Source: Phytophthora sp. 'mugwort' (lineage: Eukaryota; Oomycota; Peronosporomycetes; Peronosporales; Peronosporaceae). From it: DNA of 64,000 nt. Positions 52,801 through 63,159 of this stretch are shown here, in pieces (position 1 is the first letter of the stretch; each line of letters opens with the position of its first letter). Position numbers and translations under genes: made by a program. The notes beneath the pieces are model-generated. The model saw nothing but the letters and a program-made list of their open reading frames with translations, was not told where the DNA came from and made no database searches. The DNA lies in NCBI GenBank assembly GCA_033558025.1, contig JAUCEF010000011.1, positions 1,054,001-1,118,000 of the forward strand, in the 5' to 3' direction.

Positions 52801-55800
52801 TCAATTTGCGAGTGTGTAGAGCGAGAACGCGAGCTGCGAGCCGAAGCCGGCAGCGAAGCGAAGCGCATACTTATGGACGTAGGCGCCTCCCGGAGCGAGA
52901 CGAAGAGGAGTCTTGCCCAGGTTCGGGTCGTGGGCTTTAAAATGCACCACCGGCGGTACGCGTCCATGACGAAGACCCTCAATCGCTGCCACGTCCTCGA
53001 AGGCCACAGCCATAGGATGTCCCGTGAATCCCTTCGTGTTCGTGACCATAAGCTGAGCGGCCAGCTCCGAGCCGAAAGCCGTACGCAATGCCGTCACCTC
53101 CGTGTAAGCACACGAAGACTTTGCCGATGCATTGGTACCCGTCTCATGGCTGTAGTAGACTCCATTGCGAGCGATATCCTCACGAGTGATACCAAAGTCG
53201 TCCTCTACACGCTGCAAAAAGCGCACGAGCTCCTGACCAACGTGGTTCGGCTCCAGTGCAGCACCGTGGTAAGCCGAATTGCTGAATTGAGTGGCAAGCA
53301 GTCGCACGGCCTTCTTGTCGTTCACTCGGCGCTCTGCGAAGGCCAGCGGAGATTCCAACACCAACCCGATTGCTCCGCTACCGACAATCATACCACTGCG
53401 TTTCACATCAAACGGTCGGGCCGCAGCATCCGCTGTCGATGCGATGCAGGCAGCACCAAGTGCACGGAAGCCACCACCAACTAGCGACATCATGGTATCT
53501 GAACTAGCGGTGTCGCTCGACACCACAATCACACGCTGGCATTTGCCAGAGTTAATCCAGTCCTGAGCCATGCCGATGGCCTGTGTGGCACCTGCACACG
53601 CTGCATTAATTTGTGTGTTGGGTCCACGGGCTCCGGTGAGCTGAGCAACTTGGGCATTTGCAAGTACGAGCAGCCGGAACAGGATCTTGCGGTCCATCTC
53701 ATAGGCAGATTTACTCTCTTTCTTGTTTTCTTCGTAATAACGTGACGTCTCTGAAACTGCAGCATTCATAGTAGGGAAGGACGTAGCATAGATGACACCC
53801 GTCGAGTCGCGCATACTCTCAGGCAAGCGCCAGTTCGCATCGGTTCCTTCAACGAGACCAGCATCACGAACAGCGTTAAGACCAGCAGCCACAGCCAACT
53901 GCGTGGGCTGATCCATCGAATTCGCAATAGTCGCAGCGATACCATAGTCCTTCTCAAGGTCCACACGGTTCACAACAGCAGACACTTGCATACACTTTTC
54001 GCGGGTGGAAACCGCACTACATGTCATTTTACCCGTGGCTTTATCCTTGTGAACTTGGACGATGTTCTGGGCTACAATTTTGTCCTTCTCGGCGTCGGTG
54101 AGTTCGTGAATGCAGTTTTCACCCCGCAAAAGCTTCTCAACAGACTTTTCACCTTCAAAGACTTTTGTCTGACCAGGCAATCCAACACTCGTACCCGCCA
54201 CATACACAGCCCCAGCAAGTTCCTGTATCGTCCTGATCACGCGGTCTTTATGCTGCTTGTCACACTCCGACGGCTGTGAACAAGCGTAGAAACGGCGACC
54301 CATATCGTCAATCCGGTCAAGGTAGAAATCTCCTTCAGGGATGGAAGCAATCGACTGTGTGAGCTTCAGACCGTTGTTCTTGGCGCCATAGGTCTTCTGA
54401 CGCAGTTTCATACAAGTCGTGTATTCCTCCGGGGTCTTTTTAATGCGACGTTCGAGACGAGCAGTGAGGTCCAGTGACTTGGCGATCTTTTCCAGCGAGA
54501 ACTTTCCGTTAGCTAATTCTGTGGGCTCACGCGTGTGAAGCACAAACATAGTGGCAAGACTGCCCGAGCCGTACGAGAACAACAAGATCCGAGCACCACG
54601 TGCCAAATGCTTGGCACGGGCGTGCACCAATGTCGCCAAGTTCATGTAAATCGCAGCCGTGTAACAATTCCCCAGCTGCTGCGACGTGGTGCAGCTAGGT
54701 GAGACTTTGGTCATAAAGTCCTCTCTTGCAACGTCACGAACAGCGAGATCCAGCTCGCGGTCATTCAGCGTGCTCTCGAGCGGCACGTTAACCCACTTGG
54801 TTAATGAAGTAAACTTGTCCTTAGATGCCTCGTTGCCACTCTTGAGCAAGCGCCTCGAGTCCAGGAAGAGCAGGCGAGCAAATGACTTCTGCACCAACTT
54901 GTTGTACGGCGAGTGGAACACTGCGTAATCCACCGCATCGAGGCCTGGCTCCTTCCCATCTGCCTTTGCCATAGCCTCGCTCTTCTTGCAGAAGAGCTCA
55001 TAACATTCATCCAGCGCGTGCAAATAGCACGAGTTGGACAGTTTGCCGTCCACCATCGGGTACTCGCTACTCACGTTGGGCTTGTAAAAATCCCAGACGT
55101 TCGTCGCGTGGGTCGCCTTGGTCCTGCAGTCCAGTACCATAGGAGCATCAGGTCCGATGAGCATCGCCACCGCTCCACATCCCCCACTGGGGCGTGCAGG
55201 ACCTTTGGCGTATACTGCAATGTCCGTAGCAACAACAATTGCGTATCTTCCGTCCCAGAATGAGCTGTCGACCCACGCCACCGCGTTTAACAGCGCCGCT
55301 GTTCCGCCATAGCAGGCGTTAATGACGGTAGCTCCGTCCACGTCTGTATTGTCTCCAAACAGCTGCATGAGGACAGTCTTGGTGGACTTACTCTTGTCTA
55401 CCAGCGTCTCTGTGCCCACCTCCAGGCGTCCAACTTGCTCGGGGGCCACCTGGAACTTGCTCAGAAGCTTCGACACGGCGGTCAGCGCCAGCGCGTTGAC
55501 GTCCTCGCGGTCTCCAGGCACAGCCATGCCTAGCTGGCCCAGGCCCAGCGTGTACTTGCCGCTACTGACGCCATCGAGGGCCTCCATCTCGCGCTGGTCT
55601 ACGTAATCTGAGGGGAAATGCACCTCCATGGCCAAGATGCCCACATTGTTTGGGTGCGCGGAGCTCAGCATGGTTTGATGCTTACGTATGACTGTGGCTG
55701 GATGGTCTAGAGTTGGGCGCAACACTGCGAATGAACGGGAGGCCAGCGACGTACGAAGGAGAGACGCAATGCCGAGGTGGGGCCCGGTCACGTCTGAGGA

Positions 55801-55806
55801 GGTCAC
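52801..55806 (-). CDS. HMG-CoA synthase fused to a beta-ketoacyl synthase
   Basis: An intronless frame of 1,001 residues. Residues 50-510 are a complete HMG-CoA synthase. The catalytic Glu133 is in GTETLVDKSKS, the acetylated Cys165 in INACYGGTAA and the catalytic His298 in VFHSPYNKLVQKS; it condenses acetyl-CoA with acetoacetyl-CoA in the cytosolic mevalonate pathway. Residues 530-1001 are a beta-ketoacyl synthase with Cys737 (INAACAGATQ), His887 (YYSHETGTN), Lys925 and His930 (NTKGFTGHPMA), so the C-H-H set is intact. No acyl-carrier or transferase domain is attached. The first 45 residues are basic and might target an organelle; MLSSAHPNNVG at 55,671 is an alternative start. The link is in one frame without stops, so this is not two adjacent genes. 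The substrate of the second half is unknown. Confidence 0.95.
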   Translation of the reverse strand: MTSSDVTGPHLGIASLLRTSLASRSFAVLRPTLDHPATVIRKHQTMLSSAHPNNVGILAMEVHFPSDYVDQREMEALDGVSSGKYTLGLGQLGMAVPGDREDVNALALTAVSKLLSKFQVAPEQVGRLEVGTETLVDKSKSTKTVLMQLFGDNTDVDGATVINACYGGTAALLNAVAWVDSSFWDGRYAIVVATDIAVYAKGPARPSGGCGAVAMLIGPDAPMVLDCRTKATHATNVWDFYKPNVSSEYPMVDGKLSNSCYLHALDECYELFCKKSEAMAKADGKEPGLDAVDYAVFHSPYNKLVQKSFARLLFLDSRRLLKSGNEASKDKFTSLTKWVNVPLESTLNDRELDLAVRDVAREDFMTKVSPSCTTSQQLGNCYTAAIYMNLATLVHARAKHLARGARILLFSYGSGSLATMFVLHTREPTELANGKFSLEKIAKSLDLTARLERRIKKTPEEYTTCMKLRQKTYGAKNNGLKLTQSIASIPEGDFYLDRIDDMGRRFYACSQPSECDKQHKDRVIRTIQELAGAVYVAGTSVGLPGQTKVFEGEKSVEKLLRGENCIHELTDAEKDKIVAQNIVQVHKDKATGKMTCSAVSTREKCMQVSAVVNRVDLEKDYGIAATIANSMDQPTQLAVAAGLNAVRDAGLVEGTDANWRLPESMRDSTGVIYATSFPTMNAAVSETSRYYEENKKESKSAYEMDRKILFRLLVLANAQVAQLTGARGPNTQINAACAGATQAIGMAQDWINSGKCQRVIVVSSDTASSDTMMSLVGGGFRALGAACIASTADAAARPFDVKRSGMIVGSGAIGLVLESPLAFAERRVNDKKAVRLLATQFSNSAYHGAALEPNHVGQELVRFLQRVEDDFGITREDIARNGVYYSHETGTNASAKSSCAYTEVTALRTAFGSELAAQLMVTNTKGFTGHPMAVAFEDVAAIEGLRHGRVPPVVHFKAHDPNLGKTPLRLAPGGAYVHKYALRFAAGFGSQLAFSLYTLAN

Positions 55807-56569
55807 GTGCGTGGTCGAGGGACTTTCTGTTGAAGACCTTAATTCAAGTTATTCCTTAGCGATATGATTGGCTGAAAATTGAACAAGTATCTTGTTTTAA
55901 GGATTTAGAGCACCAAAAAAACGAGGACATAATTTTTGTGCAAGGCATTTTTTCTGCCCCAGTAACTTTGTCGTGTATTGCTCTTGGTGAAGGCAGGGTG
56001 GTTGGCCGTCGAATCTGATAGGGGTGACTGTACAGGCTATTCTGCGTGGATCTCGCACATACATTTTAATTGTTTATTAACATCAAAACCGTTTAACATC
56101 ATGTGTGCACAGCGAGAGGCTATCTGGTAAAATAAGTTCATTACTTAGAATGTTCCAAATTTCGAAATGACAACTTTTAGCATTTGCGAGCGAACGCCTT
56201 CATGGCGTTTGACGGACACAGTCTCAGTGCGGGTTGTGTGCGCCGTGCACAGTCACACACAGTCTCGCACAGCAAATTGTCAAAACCAGAGCAAATGGTG
56301 GATAGCCTACGTTGCAAACAGCAGCTGATGATCAGGTCAGTCAGTCCTCAAAAACGAGGCAATATTGGCGAAAATAAGACGAACTCGGCGCGAAGAAGAG
56401 GTCATTATAGGAGTGATTGCCACAGCCAAGTTCTGTGCCGCAACAAGTGTCGTTGAATATCACAGAGTCCTTACTCAAAGTGTTTTCGGCCGTATCATTC
56501 GTGCTTGAAGCCGCAGGCATTACTGTATCAGCAGTATCATAGCATATTTGCTAAGAACGAAAAGATCCT
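55807..56569. other. Upstream side of HMGS-KS gene; no gene seen
   Basis: A 760-base AT-rich stretch holding the HMGS-KS promoter side. A 90-codon + frame at 56,184-56,456 (MRANAFMAFDGHSLSAG) has no motif. Nothing else is supported. Confidence 0.4.
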
Positions 56570-58342
56570 TTACATTGATGCTAAACTGTGGCTAAGGAAC
56601 CTATAACGAAAGATCTGCATGGCAGACCTAACGTTTCCTTCCAGATTGATGGGCACCTCTCCGCTAATGCAATACTCGAAAAACAGGAGCACAATGACAC
56701 CGCAGTTACAGTTGTCCACGTGCGGAACCAACTCGATAGGCTTAAACCGAAGTCGCTTGGGTGATTGTAGCTCCGGTAGTAGCGGAGGCAGTTCATCCTT
56801 CAAGTACGTTCTGAGCCGCTTGAACCTGTCACCTGTTTGCCGAGGGTCGTAGACTTTCATTTTGTTTTCGTTGAAATCCACCGCCACAACGCACCAATGA
56901 TTCAAGTCGTAACTGATCACTGAAAAAAATAGAAGTCTTTGTGTCTTCAGATCCATGTTGGCAAATGTGTCCTTCCGTTATTGCCACACTTCCTGATTCT
57001 TGATCATATGGGGTCGAATGCAGGGAGCCGTAGAACATCTGAGGGGAGTGAGAAAATCGTAGTTTGAGCACTGTTCCGTTGAACAATCGCCCTTAGCGTG
57101 AGATCCATGCACGGTCCTTCTACCATCTTCTTCCACACAACGAAGTGACCCATTAGTAATTGCTAAGCACTTTAATGTCTTTGAGAAGATGATTTACTGT
57201 GGACTTGTCTAAAAGACCTCCTTCCCACACAGAATTGCCAGCTTCCCACTCAGACCGCTCAAAAGCAGTCACCCACTCAACGGCAGCATCAATACCATTG
57301 AGGTGGGATACAGCGGTGTGCCACGATCGCATCTCTTTCGATGTTGGCACGTCGTACACTGTCCTTCCCGTCATCACGGTGGTGCCATGTTGACTTTTTC
57401 GCGATTCATGACCACTAAACCACCAATTCTGAAACTGAGCAATCCGCGTATCGCATGAATCCAGTCTCCGCAATGGCAAAATTGTCCTCATATTTTCAGC
57501 AGGGGTTGCTGGATTCTTTTGCCGCACACACCGTGATTTTGGCCCTTTTCGCTTGTTGAAGGATTGTTAGCGCCGGCAATGCTGTTGCATACTGATACGT
57601 CGCACCGTTCTTAATCGCTTCAAGCAGCAGCGCAACAGAGGTACGGTTCCAGTCAAAACTGCATTCACTAGCCACGATGTCCGGTTCAAAGCGTCATTAA
57701 TCTTCTTCTTACGTGTGGCTTGCGTTGTCGCCATACATCCTGCCTTCCTGGTTGTCTTCGGCACCATCCATAGCGGCCCAGCACTCGCTGGTTTTCCAGA
57801 ATCACTAGCATTCTCAGCCAACACGGACACGTTGGTTTCATCACAGCCACGTTCAGCTTGAGTTTCCACCACAGTTTCAGACTGTGCGCCGTCATAAGAA
57901 GCTATTTCTTCGCTGCCATCTAGCAGTCTCATGTGCGGGAGACTCGAAGAGTCTAAATCATCCATAGTTCGTATAGCGCTCGTCCATTAGGTGATAACTG
58001 CGTCTCATCTCCAACATCGAAAGCGGTATCTTGAAACATGGCTCCTGATTTGTTTTCAGCTATCACAGTGTCAGGTTGTGCATCACTTTCAGAATGTGAT
58101 CCAGTATCGAATTGAGATCCCGTCTTGTCCGGAGCAACAGGACCAGAATTCGCAACCGTTTGAGACTGCTGTTCGCGTTCACGTCCGGTGCGTACTGTGC
58201 TCGAGACATCTTCACCAGCGGTAGCCAGCTCGAGACAATGGCCAGGCTTAACCTTTTCTAGGAACTTCTCCAGGGATTCACTCAAACGATGGTGTGCGGT
58301 AATACCCCAGCGAGACCCCACGACTGCGATCTGCTTCCCCAC
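56570..58342 (-). pseudogene. Ulp1-like (C48) protease, transposon-associated
   Basis: The 3' part (56,570-56,956) is a C48 cysteine protease domain: catalytic His in LNHWCVVAVDF, the Asp region VYDPRQTGDRFKRL and the Cys in DNCNCGVIVLLFFEY; an intron acceptor TTTTTTTCAG near 56,922 suggests splicing. Upstream frames on the same strand at 57,153-57,527 (AVEWVTAFERSEWEAG), 57,567-57,965 and 57,953-58,342 look like earlier exons or parts of one long protein with acidic and Ser-rich segments. Ulp1 proteases process SUMO; such domains are often carried by Mutator-like elements, and a MULE relic lies just upstream. The protease residues are intact but a complete gene could not be assembled, so the status is uncertain. 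Confidence 0.6.
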
Positions 58343-58740
58343 TGCATATAACTCCTTATATTTCTCGTTCTGGCTTTTTGCGTGGGTGGAACGTAGTCGT
58401 GGAACAAGCTTGGATTCGAATGGGACTGCATCATCGTCATCAATATAGTATGTTGCCGCAGTTTACGATAGCTTTTGACAAGCCAGCGGGATGAATGATA
58501 CTATCAGGTACTAAAGTACTACTGCCTGTAACTTTCCTGTAGTAAATGATATGCCGACACGGCAATAACCTTGTCACGCGGAATATGCAGGAACACGTCC
58601 AAGTATCAGGATTCATCATGTATTCATCCGGAAGATCAGCAGCAGGCAGTGTACTGCATCATCACATACGGGCCAACCGGATAATGTCGATATTCTGTCG
58701 ATGAGAGAAGCGCAAAACCATACGCTGTTTCACGAGCTCC

Positions 58741-60239
58741 TCAGCGTGACGAGATAACCGTAATGAGCAACCTGCTTATCTCTTCTTCGTACTCCTCATT
58801 CGTGTACACGCCAATACGATTGACTCGTCGGGCCCATATTCGTTCATTGACTTGCCTGCAAAACATAATCGAGACCACACAATCATCCAACGGAGTCGAA
58901 CAGTTTACCAATGTCTTCAGTTTTTGCCGACTTGATTCCAACCTAAGACAAGGATAACATCAAAACCCAAGCGGTATATCTTGGGGTGGTACGTACCTAT
59001 TATTCGTCTGATTCCCCATGTGTGGCATGTTCCCCGGTACACCGAGCCCCATCTTCTTTACGCGTTGTCCAATTGGTGTCAAAATAATCAAACCGGAGCT
59101 GCCATTTAATAATAATCAAACCAGAGCTGCAGTTTCTCCTCCGACCGCAAAATTACCTTCATCGCTGTAATGATGTTGTTATAGCCCGTTTCAGTTGGTT
59201 CATCAACCAACAATTGCACAAATTGTTTCATCTCTTTCTTAGTCCATGGATCTAGATTGTACTTCTCCTTGGCCAGCTCTTCCTGCAAGTACTTCACGTC
59301 GTGGAAGTGGCCCAGCAAGATTCGCGCCCAACAAAATCTTCTCGAAGCACTGCCAACTCAGTGAAGTCCTCGTCGATCATAATTACGGCAATCGAGTCAA
59401 AATTCTGGCAACCTTCTTTAAACTGCCGGCATGCAATACGGAGGGTCTCCTTCTGCTCGTTTTCCAATAGACAATGCACCAGCACATGGTACACAGTTTT
59501 AAACCAAGCGCACAATATTAGACTAAAAAGACAGTATGAGTGTGGGACACAGTCTCAAATGGTTAAGGAGTCTGATGCAACCTCTTAACAAACCAACCTG
59601 CACATGCTACCCCTTGCCCATAGTATCGTGGATCATGAGCTGAACAACTTGTAGTTTGACGCGTTTGTATCGTGGGTTGCGTCAACTAGAAGCGCCTACG
59701 GAAAGTGCTTGAACGTGGATCTCATGTGAGCCGACTGAATGGATATACACTCGACAACATTCTGGCAGCACGAATACAATACACATCAATAAACAACGCA
59801 TACATCAGCGCCCCATTACCACGTACGTTTTCGTTTGCGTAGACCCTTGCCAGATTGCCTTCCTCCGCCATGACGCGTGAAGTCCTCCAGAATTGCCTGA
59901 ATGCGCTCTTCATCGACGGATATACGTAACTTTCTCGCCGAAGCCGATCGACGAGGTTGTGAACGTCCTTCATCGTAGGTTCCACCGTGGTATTCTCCGT
60001 ATGTACTCGAGGATACGTTTAATGTTCGCTCCAGCCCGGTGTAGTGTTTGCACAGTTTTGAGGACTTCGTCGTCCGACACCTGGAGGGCTTCGTGGTAGT
60101 TCTCGTAGACCTCGCTGTTAACATCGTGGTTGTGACCAGTCCTATGTCTTGTAATTTGAACTTCCCAGCTGCCAAACCGCGTTGCAGTCTGAGACTGTAT
60201 CCGCAGTTCAGATTGTGACACAGTTTTAACATGTGTCAC
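58741..60239 (-). pseudogene. MULE transposase relic
   Basis: Read leftwards from 60,239: a segment after the FAR1 domain (GSWEVQITRHRTGHNHDVNS), helices (DDEVLKTVQTLHRAGANIKR), TMKDVHNLVDRLRRES after a frameshift near 59,980, then the catalytic core in pieces. The core is represented by IAVIMIDEDFTELAVLREDF near 59,350 and a helical HFHDVKYLQEELAKEKYNL block near 59,290. The last piece (58,741-58,941) ends in YTNEEYEEEISRLLITVISS. Several frameshifts and lost parts are evident, so it is inactive. The FAR1 module itself is not on this strand; see the + fragment at 60,344-60,500. Confidence 0.65.
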
Positions 60240-60265
60240 AATCTAAAAAATAATATGTTAAAACT
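60210..60265. repeat. Interlocking perfect palindromes
   Basis: AGATTGTGACAC (60,210-60,221) pairs perfectly with GTGTCACAATCT (60,233-60,244), and the 11-base loop between them, AGTTTTAACAT (60,222-60,232), pairs perfectly with ATGTTAAAACT (60,255-60,265). The order is A-B-A'-spacer-B'. It lies at the point where MULE coding sequence changes strand, so it may mark an inversion junction. Confidence 0.85.
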
Positions 60266-60343
60266 ACTGACCGTGTCTGTGCTTCTTGCTTACAGATCTA
60301 CTCGATTCGAACAACTACCCCTGTACGCACACGGAATACAAGA

Positions 60344-60500
60344 ATGATAGAAAACCAGTCTGCATACACGGAGATTCGAGAAGAAGAGAAGTTCTATAAC
60401 AAGACCTACGTCTGCACCCATTATGGAGCTTCGTGTCGAACTAGGGGTCAAGGAACACGGCCAAACCAGCACTCAAGGAAAATCGGCTGTACAGCACAGG
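60344..60500 (+). pseudogene. FAR1-type zinc-binding fragment, opposite strand
   Basis: The frame EEKFYNKTYVCTHYGASCRT, then GKKGTRP-like residues and SRKIGCTAQ, is the FAR1/WRKY-GCM1-type DNA-binding module that normally begins the transposase now lying on the - strand. It ends at CAG followed by GTGCGT, a good oomycete splice donor. The rest of the + frame to 60,823 has no motif. It is interpreted as the flipped N-terminal exon of the neighbouring element. Confidence 0.55.
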
Positions 60501-60952
60501 TGCGTTCCGCTATGTATGACTATTTCATGCAATACAAAAGCTTATTCGAGCTTTCGTGTAGATCAGTGCGTGCGTTCGAGAGACTTGATATGCATATCAA
60601 ACCTGGTATATTCGCCGGCTGTATAACTTCAAATACATCTCCAGTGATGCCCAGTTGTCAAACACCTTCATATCAAGTTCTGGCACATGAACCAATTCAT
60701 CCAGGGCAACAATATCATTGCCGTCGTTGCCCGCATCCACAGCATCAGATGCGCTCATGTCATCCGATACCGAAACATCTAAACTGCTCGAAGATTGTCA
60801 GACCCGGAAGCGGAGGCTGCTGAAAAAAACAGTATGATCTGTGCACGGGAATACTGTCCACGAGATCCGCGTCTGCATCGTTTGGCCTTCGAGCGTACTG
60901 CCCGGACAGAAGAATGGTTCTTGACTTGACTGTCTATCCAGCGAACGCTTCT

Positions 60953-61177
60953 TCATCGCTTCCTCTTGTTTCCCTGTGGCATCGGGGGTGGTGGCCTCTC
61001 CTCATCTGCTTCGCTGTCGCTGCTGTACGTGGAGGCAACGCTGACGAGGTCATCCTCGCTTTCGTCGGACACACTGTCCTGTCGGCGCGGCATTCCCCAA
61101 GACTCGGAGGCAGCTATATGTTGTGCTGCTTGGAGCCTGCTCATTTGGAATGAAGAGGGGGGGGGGATTCTCGCCAC
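60953..61177 (-). pseudogene. Acidic N-terminal ORF piece, probably transposon
   Basis: The frame starts MARIPPPSSFQMSRLQAAQH and is Ser/Asp/Glu-rich with a Pro/Lys end (DEERPPPPMPQGNKRKR); the same frame continues leftwards a little further. This kind of acidic, basic-tailed N-terminus is common ahead of FAR1 domains in MULE proteins. It could be the first exon of the relic that continues at 60,239 on the same strand. No domain was identified. Confidence 0.35.
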
Positions 61178-61576
61178 TCGTTCTTCCTATTCGGAGTGAT
61201 GATGGTAGGGTACAGGTAATCCCTTAATGGCGACGAAAGAGAGATACACGTATCATGATATTGTCTTTTTTAATTACTGTGTACGCAGCCATTCTCCATG
61301 GCGTTTGAGCATAGATTAGTCTTGTCAATGAGCCCTTCATCCATGCACCAGCGAGCGCTGGTCCCTTCGTCACACGTCGCCTCCATTACCGACTATTATT
61401 TGTTATGAGATACACCTGCATAAGAGATACAGGCATCGCTCAGCCAATAGTTGCCGAGAGTCTTGGCAAGCATGCATTTCTCTGTTATGAGATACAGGTC
61501 ACGATGGCCAAGCATTTCAGCTTTATAATATCCCAGAAGCAACTTAATCAGTTTTATCATTTAGCATATTAAGCTT

Positions 61577-63159
61577 GATGGCTCAAGCTACCAGACCGTC
61601 TCCCGTCGGAAGGCCTCGCCTACATGGAGATGTAGGAAGATGAAGGTGCACACCATAAACTCGTATACTGCTGGGCTGAAGAGAGAGGTTGTTCAGCACA
61701 AAAAGTGCGGAAAGGTTCGTATCGAGACTTACTTTCCTAACCTTAGCGAAAAATAATATCCTGGTAGAATGGTTCTAGTTTGCGCTGGGTGAACAATTTC
61801 GGCGCAATTAAAAGCACTGCCGGCGTCCAGGTGGTGCTAGCAAGATGAAGGCTCGCGCGCTGGGAACATAGAGTATTTTAGGTGCATCTGCTGAAAATGA
61901 GCTTGTCAAATGGGTTAATGACCTACGTGGCGAGGGTGCTCCGGTCATGTCGCTGATGCTCCGACTCAAGGCTATTGATGTCAGTTAGAGGATGAACCTG
62001 CCGCTCTTTAGATGCTCCCCGTCGTGGCAGCGGGGCTTCAAACAGCGCCACCGACTCTCGCTAAGATCGCGTACGCGCCAAGGTTAAGTGAGCCCACCAG
62101 AGCTGGAGAAAGTTGCTGCCGAGTTTGCAGCCAAGGTGGAGGTGAAAGCAGCTGAACTTGGTATGTCTGTGATACACAATGCCGACCAGAAAGGTATTTT
62201 CTTATTTGTGGCAACTTGCTTTGTTCTGAATACTAACATTTTATTATGTACTGTAAGTTGTTAATGGAAGCTGCTTTTTTAATATCTACCAAAGAAGACC
62301 TTGGACAGAACTGGCGAGAAGACTGTGGTCAAATGCGGCGGTAAGAGTAAGGAACGTGCATCCGAATTGCTGCTAGCAGTCTCAACAGGAAAATGTACCC
62401 ACCGTTTTTGGTTTTCAAGTCAAGTCCGTCATCAATTCCTGCTACCTGCGAGCAGAACTTTTTCTTGCGCCACGGGTTTGGGAGGACGGTGTGGAAAGAG
62501 GTTGAGGCTTCGCGAGTGAGCGATGACATTCGCATCTACGGCAACACAAAAGGTTAGTCCTGTTATGTTTTTATTTTGCAAGTGCACCGAATTAATTATT
62601 GTTTTTGCTTGTTAATTTTAGGCTGATGGAACTCTTATTTATCTACTGCGTTCCTTCGATACCACTTCAGTGGTCGACCTAACATGCAGAAACCCATACT
62701 TCTGCTGTGGGATGACTCCTCTGGACATTGGTCCAGCGAAGTCGTCCAGTGCGCTCGGAGCTAAACGTAGTGCTGATGAAAGTGCCGCCCGGAGCTACGT
62801 CCGTCTGCCAGCCCGCTGATGCAATGTGGAACGGTCCACTCAAATCTCACCTGCGTGCACAATGGGTTGAATATTTATGGTGGCAGCTTTTATATCGAGA
62901 TCCGGGCGTGACGTTCAAGCTTGAAGCATCAACTCGATGAGTAATTTGTCGCTGGGTGACTGTTTCATGGAGACAGATTCCCACAACAGTCACAGCTGGG
63001 TATCGTAAGTGCCAGATTGATTTACCCGCAGAACTCATGGTGGACGACGTCATTAAGCGGCTCGACGAGCTAGGGCTCGTCGACAACAGTGTCGGCGAGA
63101 TTAGCGTGAAAAGAGATTTCCACCGAGAAGACTTCATTGATGACGAGGCCGTTGTATAA
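61577..63159 (+). pseudogene. Tigger/pogo-type DDE transposase relic
   Basis: A start-like MAQATRPSPVGRPRLHGDVG at 61,577 is followed by an HTH CENP-B-type piece near 61,890-61,980 (NELVKWVNDLRGEGAPVMSL). The DDE domain follows: QKPILLLWDDSSGHWSSEVV near 62,680-62,740 with a catalytic Asp, VPPGATSVCQPADAMWNGPL near 62,800, then a helical end with ELMVDDVIKRLDELGLVD and an acidic tail to the stop at 63,157-63,159. Several stops and frameshifts between blocks make it inactive. This is a different superfamily from the MULE and Harbinger relics nearby. Terminal repeats were not found. Confidence 0.65.

Noticed and set aside
52668..52982. 104-codon - frame at the 3' end of the HMGS-KS gene
   Set aside because: Overlaps the coding end of HMGS-KS in another frame and has no domain.
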